From the NCBI GenBank assembly GCA_016800925.1, contig JABCPU010000005.1, positions 372,001-436,000 on the forward strand: DNA of 64,000 nucleotides, in the 5' to 3' direction. This DNA comes from Suillus spraguei (lineage: Eukaryota > Basidiomycota > Agaricomycetes > Boletales > Suillaceae). Each line of letters starts with the position of its first letter. The first letter of the stretch is position 1. The notes below the pieces were generated by a model. It did not search any database. It was not told the origin of the DNA and saw only the letters and a program-made list of their open reading frames with translations. Shown piece after piece: positions 45,491 through 57,759 of the stretch. The position numbers and the translations under genes are program-made.

Positions 45491-46850
45491 TAAAGAAAAC
45501 ATTGGTATTCATGACTGTGCAACCATCACAACACTTTGAGGTTGGGCTGAGGCAGAAAACGAAGCGAGCCTCAGAAATCCTGGAAGCCGTTGTAGTAATT
45601 GTCACTTGGTGAGTCGAACGAGCTACAAGTGAATGCGACACTAGCACTGGGGAACCTGGACCAATGCCGCGTTTGCAAGTGTATGTATCTATTCATAAGA
45701 TAACGTAATGTTGATCATACTCAGTGTGACTCGACGGAGACCAACTTCGGAGACCAATACCTCAAACTCACACTGCAAGTTCGGACTCATTCCATTTCGA
45801 AATTTTCCACCCATCTTCTTTGGAGACTGCTGTTCCACCCAAGTATAGGTCCTGTAGGATTCACACCAAGTCGAAAAGAAAGTTGGCAAGCAGAAGGTAA
45901 CGATGAATGCCGAACAAAATGCAACCTATAGTCATCACAGAAGACTACGAGAAGAAGTCTCTTGCCACATCAGTAACGGATGTATGTTACATAACTTTGG
46001 CTACTTTGTAAGTGGTTCAAGCAACGTTGCAACGTTGAACGTTCGACCTTTAGTCGGCATGGGTCTCAGGTTGTGTAGCATTAATTATGGCACGAGGGTG
46101 CCAGTTTTGCATGCCCAAGAAGCGTTTTATTCAAGTAAGTACATGTTATGCTTGTGTTATGTATAATTTACGCAACTAACATCATACAGTGGAGCTCCAG
46201 CCTCGTTACATCTCCCCTTGACTGATTGACAGAGACCACGATGCCAGCATCAAGTATACAAATTTGAGGTTCGAACATAAATTTGGCAAGTACCACGACC
46301 TACTAGGCTCGTAACTAGTCTAACCATGCATCAATTTTAGATGGAGCATCTGTGGCAGTATACAGCAAGCTGGTCATGACGGGTGCGTGGTACAAAGATT
46401 TGGCTACCGCGCGGCTCAAGCAATATCGCTTGCGCTGGCACGAGCAACACAGTCCCGGCTTATTCTTCATATCCGAACAACGTTTAGCATTTGCCAAACG
46501 TCATTCACACTGTCACTAAGAAACCAAACCATTGACTACTATTTGTAGCCCGCAGCTAGGCTTGATTGAGAGCGTATCCTTGCAGTGTCACATAGAGTAC
46601 CAGGATGGTCAGCGCAGAACGCCGAGGCTTCCAAGGAAATGCAGGTGCACGATGGTACGGCCCGGCATGTCTGCAGGAGATCATTATGAAACGATAAGCT
46701 ATGCGGTGCCCTCCAATGGGAATATGTTGGACATGCTTGAAGCATGCGGAAAACAATGACCATACAAAAGAACAGCGGAATGACCTGATACTTCTTACTC
46801 GAGCGCGCGCACTCTACGACACATTTGCGTAGCCCAAGCCATGAATGAGC
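45491..46850. repeat. Segmental duplication, copy 2: degraded HRD3 5' end and upstream region
   Basis: Begins with a copy of HRD3 intron 1 and exon 1 on the minus strand (coding part about 45535-45580: TTTGAGGTTGGGCTGAGGCA, then GAAAACGAAGCGAG). It continues with the HRD3 upstream region in the same order as 26510-28870. The exon copy has lost its start codon region and the rest of the gene is absent. Sub-repeats with TTGGCAAG recur at 45885 and 46284. The copy is shorter than its partner because several stretches, including the SINE-like repeat, are missing. Confidence 0.7.
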
Positions 46851-49319
46851 GCCAGCCGAAAGAACTGGGCTCTCTGGATCGACCTAATACTCGGTGGACG
46901 GAAAGATGGCATAATCAAATGCTTACGACCCTCGCTAACTTTGCGGTCGACACTTGTTTTTTTTTTCAGAGATACGGTCGTGGTTACCTTCGAACACCGT
47001 CAGGGTACTTCACAGCTCTGCCCCGAAGCGGTTGCACATAACAGCATTTGCGGCTCAAAAGAATTCGAGATCACGAAGTATTCATAAGTTTGGGACATCC
47101 ATGATCGTTGCATCCAGGCGGGAAAATACAAAGCAGGAAAAGAGCGACAGGGAGATCGAAATAACTTTGACGACTGTGAGTAGTCATGACATCTCTACCT
47201 AACTTTGCCTACGAGCTGTTATTATTTTCGACTAGCGCTGCGAATGGTTTGACCCCCGCTGGAACTGCTATCTTTAACGATATTCTCAAGTATATACAGT
47301 ACTTGAGATTCGAGAAGGTGCGTCGGCGGTAACTTTATTCACTAGTTCAAGTATCTAGCAAGAACTTGTCCGTTAGACCAGGTGATGAGTTTTCAAAGAT
47401 ACTCGTCCCACAAAACAGAAATAGATCAATGACTACTTATTCACCTCTTGTGGTCCCCTCGCTGGAATCTTGATAGTAGGCAGCAATTTTTGAACAACAT
47501 ATATGACAGATACATCGAATTGGTCTTAGAAACAACGATACATTCACGAATGGGCCATGACAATGTGTGCACTTTTTTACGTGCGGACATGACTTTTGAT
47601 TTAAACACTGGTTTGCAGGGCTACCACCGTGAGATGCAGTAGCCTCTCTTGAGTAAATCAGGTGTGTGTTTTCCAGCGGTATTCTGCAGACCAGGAAGCT
47701 GTAATCATCCGCAATACTTGCTGATGAGATCCGAGCTCTTTGAAATCAATTCACGTACCTCGTTGAAATTGTTAAAATCTAAAATGGGTACTAGTTCTCG
47801 ATCGATCTCCGTTCGATCAAACAGTTACGACCTTGAAATTTCCCAGTGAAAACTGACGAACGGACAGTGTATGATTTGCCCGACAGCCTTTGAGGTGATA
47901 TTTACCAAGTAAGATGAGTATGATATCACATTTGCAATATTATGGGACAAAGTCTCCGATGTTCCCATATGATTCGAGTACACCAAGTTCATATCAGCGC
48001 CTATACGCGCGCACTCTAGCTGCCCTGCAGAATATGCTCCAATAGTGTAGAATATTATTATATTGCACATTTGCAATTGCCTTATAATAGGTACACGGTA
48101 ATAGACGTAGTGGAAGATACTTAGAAAACTGACGGAAAAAATGTTACAAGCTTGATGAAGACGAGTTGATGATGCAATAGATAGATCAAAAAGTGAATGG
48201 GTAGAATGTATATCGAATACTCGGGTCGAAAACAGCATATCGGGTGACGAGAAAATAGAGCACATGCGGGAAGTCTAGTACATCCCCTCTTGCCTTGTCC
48301 TATCTGTCAGTAGCAACCTGTAAATGCTTCGTCAGTACAGTAAATACCATGAGATAGCGACTTACGAGGTCAGCAGTTTCTTTATCACAAGCCTACAATA
48401 TGGATATGACCATATGAGCAACTTGAAGAGGAGAAATGAATAACATACAGTACGCTGGTTCTCAGCAAGGCTCGTGTAGTATACACCAGACTATTCAGTC
48501 GGCTCATTTTTTTTGGTCTATTTGAGCCAGGGATGCATGGGTTACTGTGGTGTATAGTAGTAAGCGTCGAGCTCTATGAAATGGCGATCAGTGCTTACGG
48601 CCTGCCCCTTGTTTGACTTGGACACATCTTGCTGTTGGCTTTCTTCGGCTTTGACACAGGCTCGGCATTGTTAATGGTGGCCTTTTGGGCTGCACACTCG
48701 AGCATGGGATTGATCTAAACCTGCCTCAACTTGCTTGATGGAATCACGCTTGGTAGTCAATTCGATCACCTCCAGCTTTAAAGTCGTCTTGTAGGACCTG
48801 GGAATCATGCGAATATGCGCCCTGAAATACATTCCTAATGAAACTAGCACTTAATAAGCACTTACTGGATGGAAGACAGGTTACAAGAAGTTTTGTGCGT
48901 ATGAAATGCCTGATCTGAAAAGGTCCTCTGGTAATGATGTAGTGCCAGATGGGGGGATGGTGTGAAATCCCTTTCCCACCGAGGGCTCTGCAATAAACTC
49001 TGAAACAATGAGGAAAGTTGAATTGTCTGTGCATGTCATTAGAAATCAAGCTGCCCTCGAACATATTACTAGATAGTCGAGCGTACACCTTGTGGTCACG
49101 TTGTACGAAGATTGCAGGATGGTGTAGTACATCACTAAGCACAGCAAATTAGTACCGCAAAAGCGTGAGAATATTCTACCCTTACGGTAGCGGGAGAGAA
49201 ATCGTGTTTTTGGTTTGAGCCTCCTCCAGTGTAAAATGAAATCCGAGCTATTTGAAATAACTTCACGTTATCTAAAATTTATGTGTAATTCTCGCAATGG
49301 GACCGAGATCAGCCCCAGT
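46851..49319. other. Non-repetitive intergenic stretch; weak unrecognised ORFs
   Basis: The largest ORFs are on the minus strand: 48265-47825 (146 codons) and 49142-48744 (132 codons). The latter reads partly protein-like (HYIITRGPFQIRHFIRTKLL) and the next stretch downstream has a helical, charged look in another frame (TLKLEVIELTTKRD), so a decayed gene with introns at about 48.6-49.1 kb is possible. I cannot name a family. Words near 47730 and 49235 (ATCCGAGCT, TTTGAAAT, TTCACGT) suggest a diverged local duplication. Confidence 0.3.
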
Positions 49320-49382
49320 CACACCTTCTCGCTCATGTTGCACACCTTCTCTCTCATGTCGCACACCTTCTCGTTCATGTCG
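49320..49382. repeat. Three tandem copies of a 21-bp unit
   Basis: CACACCTTCTCGCTCATGTT-type units, each 21 bp, with one or two changes between copies, followed by a partial fourth. In one frame they encode a 7-residue repeat, but no gene is evident. Confidence 0.85.
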
Positions 49383-49898
49383 CACAGCTTCGCGAGAACC
49401 CCTTCCAGATATCACATATGTAATGGATCCATCATGTACTTATGAGTGCCGAATTTGGCCTAAAGGTTCCCTGCATGTTTGCGCAGCTTGAGCAAGAAGA
49501 CCCGCGATCTGCATTCGTCTCCGTCACATCATCTCAAATCACATCACTCGCAGCACATATCAAGGGTTTCTTAATGTCTGCTCTTCATTTGGATTTGCAT
49601 CCAGGGATCAACGCGTGCTCTCGGGAGAATGCAAATTTCAACTGGTCAAGATAATATGATACTATGGTTTCAATGACTTGAAGGTACAGCAATTCATATA
49701 CCATTTCAACCAGCCTCGGCCTTCAGGTGCTGGTTCGATTTCCGATAGCCAAAAACTAATATGTCAAAATTCACGAGGGTAGTATCCTGTTTGACTAATC
49801 ACGTCTAGTGACCCGTTGCAATATCATCAGTCCTAGTACTCATGCACACGTTTCTTGGGCCGTTTCATTAATGACGACAAGCTTGAAGACCCACAATC
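49383..49898. other. 5' flank of zinc-motif copy 5
   Basis: No gene. The part after about 49735 belongs to the duplicated block shared with 31540-31730. Confidence 0.45.
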
Positions 49899-49905
49899 TA
49901 TAAAA
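49899..49905 (+). promoter_or_regulatory. TATA box of zinc-motif copy 5
   Basis: TATAAAA 68 bp upstream of the ATG at 49973, at the same place as TATAAGA before copy 1. Confidence 0.5.
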
Positions 49906-49972
49906 CAAGGTTTCCTGGGCTACATCCATATACCTCTCCCACTCTTTTCTTTAATCATTTCGTCTGCTAAAG

Positions 49973-50852
49973 ATGGCATCGTTCCTTACTCACCAATTTG
50001 ATGATTTGCAGGATGTGCCTATACTTCTAAGGTGCATATATTTTAAACATTCTTTGACTCGATTGACGGGACTCAGCAGTAACACAAATACGGCCTCTTT
50101 CGATGATTACTTGGCTACTGATTCTTTTGAGAAGTGCGTTTTTTCTTCATAATATCAATGTTCACTGATGATAATTTGTTCGTTCTAGTCGAAACACTGC
50201 TGTGGCTGACATTACCATATGGCCCACTCATGTATTACATGCGCCACAGCCTCAACATCCAATCGTCGGTGAGAAGATTCTTGATTTTTAAGGATACCCT
50301 TCTTATGGGGTGCTTTCATCCAGATACTATGTCCACCTCTTACTCGTCGGTGGGCAACGAGGCGATCGGATTGAGCATCTCTCGACCTCCTGCTCCCATC
50401 TTCAATTATCCACAACCTCACCATACTCTGTGCTACGATAACACGATTTGCCCCAGGTCATCTCATATCGACCGCCCCAATATCAATGAGCTCCACAGTA
50501 CTCATCCCTGCTGTTGGGACAATGAGGGAACACCTTGTAATCACGAGCTGCAGGTTATATCTAAGGACATTCTCGCACACTTTCTCCAACGTCATCGCAT
50601 TGATGTCGATTCAGAGGGCTCATTCGCCTGTTCATGGATACACCTCACGTTGGCTATTGCGGAAAGAAGCTAGAGCTCGACAGCCTTCACCGCCATATCA
50701 TTACTCATATTGGTATCAAATTCAGGTGTTGCGTTTGCAGTAAAAGGATGGCGCCTCGGAATGAACTCGCTGTCAAGCATTGTCGGCTCCACCCAGCTTG
50801 CTCCCAGGCAACCTTTGACACTATCATAGACCGCCATGCTCCTTTCTTATAA
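49973..50852 (+). pseudogene. C2H2-like zinc-motif gene 5 (subfamily A), frameshifted
   Basis: Exons 49973-50133, 50189-50268 and 50324-50852 align with copy 1, including splice sites. The first motif is intact (CCWDNEGTPC...HFLQRH). One base is missing near 50639, where copy 1 reads TGGATCACACCT and this copy TGGATACACCT. The frame then shifts and hits TAG soon after (50671-50673). The downstream half, with HRHIITH and CCVCSKRMAPRNELAVKHCR, is still open in the shifted frame to 50852. A separate 6-nt deletion nearby is in frame. The otherwise clean sequence means this break is recent, or could be an assembly error. Confidence 0.8.
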
Positions 50853-53747
50853 TGTCCACATCTCCTTTACGATATGTTGAACGGCTCGGCACCTTATTAT
50901 TTTTATGTTGTCGTCTTGGGGCTGCGCTCAATGTAGACAATGCTTTATTGTTATTACAGCCATCTGTTTTTTTGATCGAGCAGTGACTCGATGCGTGCCC
51001 GGGTACTGATGGTGAGTCAATACCCTGCAGTATTCAGAGAATGGGTGGGTAGACTCATCAGGTTCTCATCGACAGACCGCCTCAGTTTGTAAATGAATTG
51101 ACCGTGTTCGTTAAATTCATTTAAATTCAATGGGAGTAAATTTCACCTGGGATTTGTATTCATTGACTACTGCCTGATTCTTAGAAGGACAGGAATACGT
51201 CAAAAGGTGTCTGCTTGACCTGCTCGTTGAAGACAGTGCCACTGGGCGCTAGCGAGCTCATCGGATATTGCAGGGGCGTGTTAGAGGAGCTCAAATAATG
51301 ATCACCAGGCATTACATAGTTATATTACTGACTTGGACTGACATGAATCTTATAGAGTATGTACGTCGCACAACACTTGTGCTGCCTCGTGACAACTTAG
51401 GGAGCTTGTGGACCCTTATACGGGCCGTTGAAACCATACATGGTAAACGCTCTTTTGTTGATGGTGCAGTTATAACTTAATCTCCCCATATGCCACGTTT
51501 GCAAGCTTTCAATTGGTTGTGGTGACTTTATCTGATAAGATAAGCAAGAAGTTCATCTTCATTAGGACTGCGACACCGACTAGGATGAGAATACGAAACA
51601 CAAGGCTGGACAAAATTTGGCAAACAGATGGCAACCATGAGTGCTGAGCGCTGAGCATGTATCTGTATTAAAGACACGCAGATTTCACCTGTCAGACGAA
51701 TGCAATAGCCGGTGGCGGCTGTTAAACAGCATTTAGTGCTAGTCCTTTGCCACAGAAGGAGTTCTTTTCTACAGCAACAACAGGTTTTCGTTCCGAGTTA
51801 ACCCGCGACTCAAGGAAACACCGTTGCAACGTTGAACCTGCTTGATTGGTATGCGTATTACAATATGCAACAATCGGCTGTTCTTCATGTCCGAATGGTA
51901 TCGGGTGTCTAACAAATGATGTACGCACGTCGCCAAGGGTCGTGGCTATTTGTAGGTGCATGTCAACATCCAAAGCGGTACAGAAGCTTGTCGCTTCAAG
52001 CCTCCGCCAATAATAATCGCGGCATATGAGACGATGCCTCGCTAAGTCAATGCAATGCCGGTAGCACGTACTCAAAACAGGGATGTAGAGTCCGGAATTT
52101 TGCGACGTCTTGTGCAACACGGAAATATGACTTTGGAAGATAAAGTGAGAGACGAGCTGCGCAATACGAAGCGGAAATACGTCAGACATACTCAAGACCC
52201 ACATGAAAAAAAAATTGTACCTCCGGGATCACACCGCTCGCACAGGCAGATCAACCTCAGCGGTGAGTACAAAAAGGGATATACCTCAGTCGATGTTTGA
52301 ATTATTTAGTACACTGCAACAGTGCAAACTTCTACATCGACATAAGGTGAGAAAACACGTGCTTGACAATCGCCAGGCACCAGAATGAGCGCCAATTGAG
52401 CCTCTGGACTCTCTTACAAGCACCTGGTGAGCAGTGGCAATGGATTACCGCTCACAAGCAACCCTAAATTGAAAGGCCTGGGCCTCTGGAACCACTCAGC
52501 ACCTGGTGAGTGGAAATAGACTGCTAAAGAATACTGCTCATAAGCCGGCCTAATTACAGTCAGATAATCCTGGAAGAAATGCGCTTTTTTTCTTATCTCG
52601 TTCCGCTCTAACCCATAAGCAAGAGCAATTCTAACATACCACTTAGAGCTGCCCACACACACAAATAAGACCGTCCGGAGCCAGTGTATGGATTCAATAG
52701 AGACACCATAATTATGACTAGCAACCTGCAATACACGATAGTGACTCAGCTGGACTGCAGGACACAGCAGCAGAGACATAGAACCGGCACGAGCATAATG
52801 CTTGGCACAGACACGAAGTGGCAGCGGCAAGCCATACAAACGTGCGGAGAGAATATTAAATATTTAGGTAAAAGTGGTCTATCAATGCCTCGGTACCGGG
52901 AGATGCAAGCCTGCTGGAATGTTCCAGCACCACGCATCCAGGTTAGCGGTTGCGCTGTTTCCTTCCTTCATTCCTTCATTCCTTCCTTCCTTCTTCTCAG
53001 TTCTCATGCCATGTGAAGAGGTACCAAAGTCTCGATGCCGAAGAACTCGAGACTATACACGTCGTGGACGTGCGTATCATATGTCAGTGGAAAAGAAGAA
53101 ATGGATGCCAGTAATGTCCGGCATAATTTACTCACACGAGGAATCATATTAATCAGCGCATCATTCAAACGTTAAGCGCCTGTGGAGGCTCTCTCGGATC
53201 AATGGATAGGGGGCGTTAACTAATGCTCCGGATCATGTGACCTGATCTTTCCAAGTAACCTACCACGTGACTATTTACTATGCCATCAGACATCGCTTCT
53301 GGTATCTAGTACAACGTTGTACCCGCTCCCTCTGTTGGCCCGCTTCCATTACTTAATATCTTGTGTTGGAGCCTGCCTGAGTGCGCAACATGGGTTGGCA
53401 AGCCCTTGTACGTATTTGGCACTGGAGCAGTGCCACTTCCCCGATTTCCAATGGTGATGAGAAATTTGCTGCTAACCTCCGTCGCAGCTCGTAGGAAAGC
53501 ATGGGCAAAATCGTTGGCTTGGCCGCTATCTACAATATAGAAAGTTCACATCTGTCAACGATCTTTTCGCCAACTTGAAGTCACCGTTCCATTGTCATCT
53601 ACCTCCTACTCCGTTGCTGTGTACGCAGTATTGGCATTTCAGATCCTTTAATGATAATGATAAACACATGAGTACCTGCTGACTAGCTGGAAGGGTATGG
53701 TTCCTACTTAAAGGCAGAGCAACGCTGTTGTCTGCTGAGCCGCGTCT
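50853..53747. repeat. Segmental duplication block without genes (copy 3)
   Basis: Collinear with 32687-36352 (anchors listed there) but shorter. Includes the conserved relic stretch upstream of copy 4 (near 53450-53700). No intact gene. Confidence 0.7.
52961..52993. repeat. (TTCC)n-type microsatellite
   Basis: Imperfect TTCC/TTCA tetranucleotide run inside the duplicated block; absent at the matching position of copy 1 near 35200. Confidence 0.85.
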
Positions 53748-54674
53748 ATGGATCTCTCTGACTTTTCTTATGGGCCTGATGATCTACTCGAGCCACTTGC
53801 TTATTACATGTCTATCTTTTCCCATCAACTTGCAGGTTCACAGGGTAATTTTACGGCTGATGACTCGGATTATTTAGTCACTGTTCCTTTTAACAAGTGC
53901 GTCCATTCTTCACGATTTTAGTATTCAACTTGTGATAAACTGATCCTTCTAGTCGACACAGAACTTTGGCTGATGGTACGGTATGGCCTACTCATATACT
54001 ACATGCGCCACAGCCCAGTCGTCCTCTAATGTATCAGCGCGCCGGTGAGATGATCATGATCGTTAAAACACGAGGTTCTTACTTGTTCGTGCTGCCATCC
54101 AGGACCTACCTGCATGGACTCTTACTCACTGGCGAACCACACAATGGAAATAAGCATCCCTCGACCCTCTGCCCCCTTTCCCATTCTTGCGATGCAGGAC
54201 AACTTGCTTCAAAATTTCTTCGATGTCTGCGATATCCCACTACTTCGCTCTTCTCCACGTAACCACTGTACTACTCATTTTGAGCCATACCACAATGATC
54301 ATCCTCATAAGCACCATGGTGCCTTTCTTTGCCGGTGGGACAATGATGGAACCCTTTGTGGAGACGAGCTTCAGGCTTCACCCGGGGATATTCTTGCCCA
54401 CCTGCGCCAAGATCATGGTATTGGGATTGGTAACAAGGAGACGTACCGTTGCCTTTGGATCACAGCTCATGGTCGATGTGAGAAGCAGCTGAGGTTCCAG
54501 AGTTTTGGGCGTCACGTGATTACGCACACTGGTATCAGAATGAAATGTTGTCGCTGCGGTACAGTGATGTCAGCTCGGAAGGATCTCGCCACAAAACATC
54601 GCAATCATCACCCGAATTGCTTTCGAGCAGACTTCACCATTATCCCAGGCTGCAATACCGAGGCATCTTTCTGA
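53748..54674 (+). CDS. C2H2-like zinc-motif protein 4 (subfamily B)
   Basis: Exons 53748-53896, 53953-54044 and 54103-54674 total 813 nt, 270 residues. Start MDLSDFSYGPDDLLEPLAYY. The middle exon is almost identical to that of copy 3. Metal motifs are CRWDNDGTLC...HLRQDH, CLWITAHGRC...HVITH and CCRCGTVMSARKDLATKHRN, all complete. It ends with a conserved IIPGCNTEASF tail (IIPG is shared by copies 2-4). It is the copy next to the intact DEG1-NACHT pair, mirroring copy 3 next to the pseudogene pair. Function unknown. Confidence 0.78.
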
Positions 54675-55734
54675 CGACAGCCATCACTCTTTTTTGCGAT
54701 GTTTCGAATGGCTTTGTCGCATGCTGTGTGATATGTGAGTGTCCAGCGGCAGCTATTATTCGAAACTCAGACATTCTTTTTACTAGATAGTTGGCAATTC
54801 CTATATGTACTAGGTCGTCATGCTTGATTCGCAATGCTAAGTGTACACTGGATCCATCACTGGTACTGTCTTGTTCTTACGATATTGTGGTCTCCATATT
54901 GTTTGTACTGTTCGAATAACCCTCGACGGACAAATTCTGCTGTAGATAGTAACTATACAGTGCATTTGATTTACTGGCGCACAAATCGAACACGATGTTG
55001 TATCGATACCATTTCTTATTTATTGTTAATCCTATCTTGGCCCACGACCTTTTGATGTATACGCAACGTGGCATGCGTCTCGTGGCTGACTCCGTTCGCG
55101 CTTAAGCCATTAAACATTTCGGTGTTAGTCGGGCTTTGGGTCATCGGAGATATAATACCCTGCATTGTAATTTGATTTTGACTTTCCCCAGTGTTATAAA
55201 CGCATCATGCACGGGCCACGAGCCTTCTATAATATTTTACCCTGTCTCATATAACTTCAACATTAGCCTTATCTTTCACTTTCGCATTCGTTCGTTAAAC
55301 ATTATCTTTGCCTCTCATCCACTACACAACGTGGCCTGTAACGTCTGAATCGAACTCTACCCCCAAAGCTCGTGAGTTACTACTAATATTCTCTTCGTGG
55401 GAGCTGGCTAAGTTCTCGCTGCACAGAGTCTCAGATCATCAACCTGAATGCTGAAGCGTATGAGTTCGGGGTGGAACGTGCGCGCAGACACAAGGTTTTT
55501 GAGTGCATGATAGCATGCATATAGTACTTAATACCGAGGTGACCGGTCCACGACGAGTGGGCTCAGCAAGTCTTCAGAATGCTTCGGTGTGTAAACAGAC
55601 TAGTCACATTCCTTGGATCCATCCAAATTCAACAGGCATGAATTTCACTGGAAGAGGCACAACCTTGAAGATGTAATGCCTATCAGGGATTAAAGGCACA
55701 TACATTACATTCTCATATTGTTCGATGACCATTC
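54675..55734. repeat. Duplicated intergenic block (matches 41467-42689)
   Basis: See 41467-42689. No gene. Confidence 0.7.
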
Positions 55735-55990
55735 ATTTACCCTGTCTTTCGAGAAGTACCGATGGTCCCGCACGACCTACTCATACTAGTACACGCGCCA
55801 CAGCCTAGTCATCCTCTCATTTATCAAGGGTCTGGTGAGATTATCCATAACAGTTCAAACGCTCTTCTTACTTGGTCGTGCTTTCATCTAGGATCTACAT
55901 ACATAAGGTCTTCCTTGCGAGTGACCAACCGGACAATTGTAATGAGCATCCCTCGACCCATGTTGTACCTGCAGCTCAGAAGAGCAGCTG
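55735..55990 (+). pseudogene. Truncated zinc-motif gene (relic 7)
   Basis: Carries the end of exon 1 (CTTTCGAGAAGTACC), exon 2 (GCGCCACAGCCTAGTCATCC, TATCAAGGGTCTGGTGAG), intron 2 and the start of exon 3 (CATCTAGGATCTACATAC, then GAGCATCCCTCGACC). The metal-binding part is missing. Longer than relic 6 at its 3' end. Confidence 0.7.
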
Positions 55991-56277
55991 AACATCCTTT
56001 TTCAAGTCTGGAGTGACCATCAACCTTGTTTGGGCCTCCAAGCCTTGATCAGGCTTTACGGGCGATCTGTCGGCATTGTGCGAGTGATTGGGATATGACA
56101 TTGATTGAATATCTGGTATGTTCTCCTACTTCACCGTTGTAGTAGATGTCGCAGGAATAAACTTGAGTAATTCATACTTTCACCCAAATTCATTTTGTGG
56201 GGGGTCGAAAGCACGTCCGTAATCGCGCTGCCTACCCAAAGGCGATGGCGTCTACAACGGCACACACAAGCGCCCGC

Positions 56278-57759
56278 TCATTCAATTCCGTCATCAGGCG
56301 TCTTTGGCTTGCTATACTTGCTTCCCCTGCCTATTCGCCATCGTTCGTTGGCCACATCGACGTGATCAAGTCTCTTCCTCTCTAACAAAGGCGTGTACTT
56401 TGCGCTGCGCTTATACGTCCCTGCACCAAGCGGGACACCAAGAACCGGTTCTCGACCCAAGTTCGAACGAGGGAGCGTGTGAGGTGTCAGCCCTGTTTGA
56501 CTAAAAGGGAAGTATTGAGGTGGTGGAGAATGATATTGAGTGGCAGCTTTGAGGAAGTGCTCGTCAAGGACTGTGTGAACGAGTGAGCGTTGATGGATAG
56601 AATGGAGTTGGTGATAGAGATCTGAGCCTGCACCGCTCTCCGTACCGTCGTCGTCTGTTTGCCATGTGACGTCTGAATCTGCGTATGCACAATCCCAAAG
56701 CATGAGAGGGAGGGCGTCTGCCATCTGATACTCGGGTTTGCGATCCACCAGTGGCAACTGAGATTCGGGAAATGAATTTGATTCTGCAGGAGAGACGTTC
56801 ATGAGAGCTGATATGATGGACGGTTGTTCAACTCCCGTTCCGACGAGGAAAAGGACAGCCATGATATGTCGAACTTGATGGTATAGGAAAGCTGATCCTA
56901 CGAGATCGAATACGTATACTCGGTTATTGCCATCAGACTCTGAAGAGACTGGATTGATCTGTGCGCGCATGACACAACGGTGAAAGTTGGTGATTTGTTT
57001 TCCTGGATCAAGCTTGCACAAATTGCGAAAGTCATGCTCGCCAACGAGGCGGCTTGCAGCTGATTGCATGAGGGATACATCGAGTCCGTGGGAGGTGAAG
57101 AAGTACTTGTAGTGTCTGTGTTTGCAGTTGAAGCGGGCGGAAAAATCGGGGGAGATGGGAGACCAGGCTAGAACGCGGATTGTTGGGGGAAGCAGGCGGT
57201 TTAAGATGGATACGTAGCGGAGCTCGTGTTTAGTGAAAGGCTGGAGTGAAGTGTTTTGAGGAGTGTCCTCCATGGACAGATCTCCCTCGGACGACGACCT
57301 TACTTTGGAAGAAGTTTCGGTGGGGAGGGCACTTCGAACCCATAACGAAACTACCTGACCAGCAGCGCTCACCCCTCGATCTGTCCTTCCACATTTCTCC
57401 CATCCACAACCATCCAAGCCGCCAGTTTCATCGACGAGCCTCGCCTTTACGAAGGCTTTAAACAAGACATCCTCGACCGTTGGAAGAGGCGTAGGACCGT
57501 TTTGATATGCCAGCCCATTATACTCCCACCCCGAGTAACAGAACTTGATAGCGATCTTGCGTTTCGGGTGGGACGAAATGTAGAATGGTTTTTTGGATGT
57601 TGGTGAGTGAGTTGACTTGGCGTGTTTTTTTGCGTCCAGCTCTCTGAGACGTGCGATCAGCTCATCCTTTGACCAGGATTCGTAGTTTGGTGTCATGATG
57701 CGGAAATGTGTTTTGGATGGTAGAAAACGGTACGTGAAACCGAATCTTCCAAAACGCAT
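56278..57759 (-). CDS. DEG1: tRNA pseudouridine(38/39) synthase, DEG1/PUS3
   Basis: Converts uridine 38/39 in the tRNA anticodon arm to pseudouridine (TruA family). Single exon, up to 493 residues; the start at 57696 (MTPNYESWSKDELIARLREL) matches the usual N-terminus and is preferred, giving 472 residues. The catalytic Asp lies in CGRTDRGVSAAGQVVSL (Asp 127 from the upstream Met). Other family blocks are IAIKFCYSGWEYNGLAYQ, FSARFNCKHRHYKYFF, FRNLCKLDP, FDLVGSAFLYHQVRHIMAVL and VGTGVE. A long insertion and C-terminal tail (NERWRIGRGSKY) resemble other fungal members. No lesion. A broken copy sits at 43.2-44.4 kb, so this is probably the sole functional gene here. The NACHT gene lies 5' of it, 237 bp away on the same strand. 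Confidence 0.94.
   Translation of the reverse strand: MRFGRFGFTYRFLPSKTHFRIMTPNYESWSKDELIARLRELDAKKHAKSTHSPTSKKPFYISSHPKRKIAIKFCYSGWEYNGLAYQNGPTPLPTVEDVLFKAFVKARLVDETGGLDGCGWEKCGRTDRGVSAAGQVVSLWVRSALPTETSSKVRSSSEGDLSMEDTPQNTSLQPFTKHELRYVSILNRLLPPTIRVLAWSPISPDFSARFNCKHRHYKYFFTSHGLDVSLMQSAASRLVGEHDFRNLCKLDPGKQITNFHRCVMRAQINPVSSESDGNNRVYVFDLVGSAFLYHQVRHIMAVLFLVGTGVEQPSIISALMNVSPAESNSFPESQLPLVDRKPEYQMADALPLMLWDCAYADSDVTWQTDDDGTESGAGSDLYHQLHSIHQRSLVHTVLDEHFLKAATQYHSPPPQYFPFSQTGLTPHTLPRSNLGREPVLGVPLGAGTYKRSAKYTPLLERKRLDHVDVANERWRIGRGSKYSKPKTPDDGIE

Noticed and set aside
52961..52993. TTCC run as a telomere-like or origin element
   Set aside because: Simple microsatellite without the fungal telomere unit TTAGGG.
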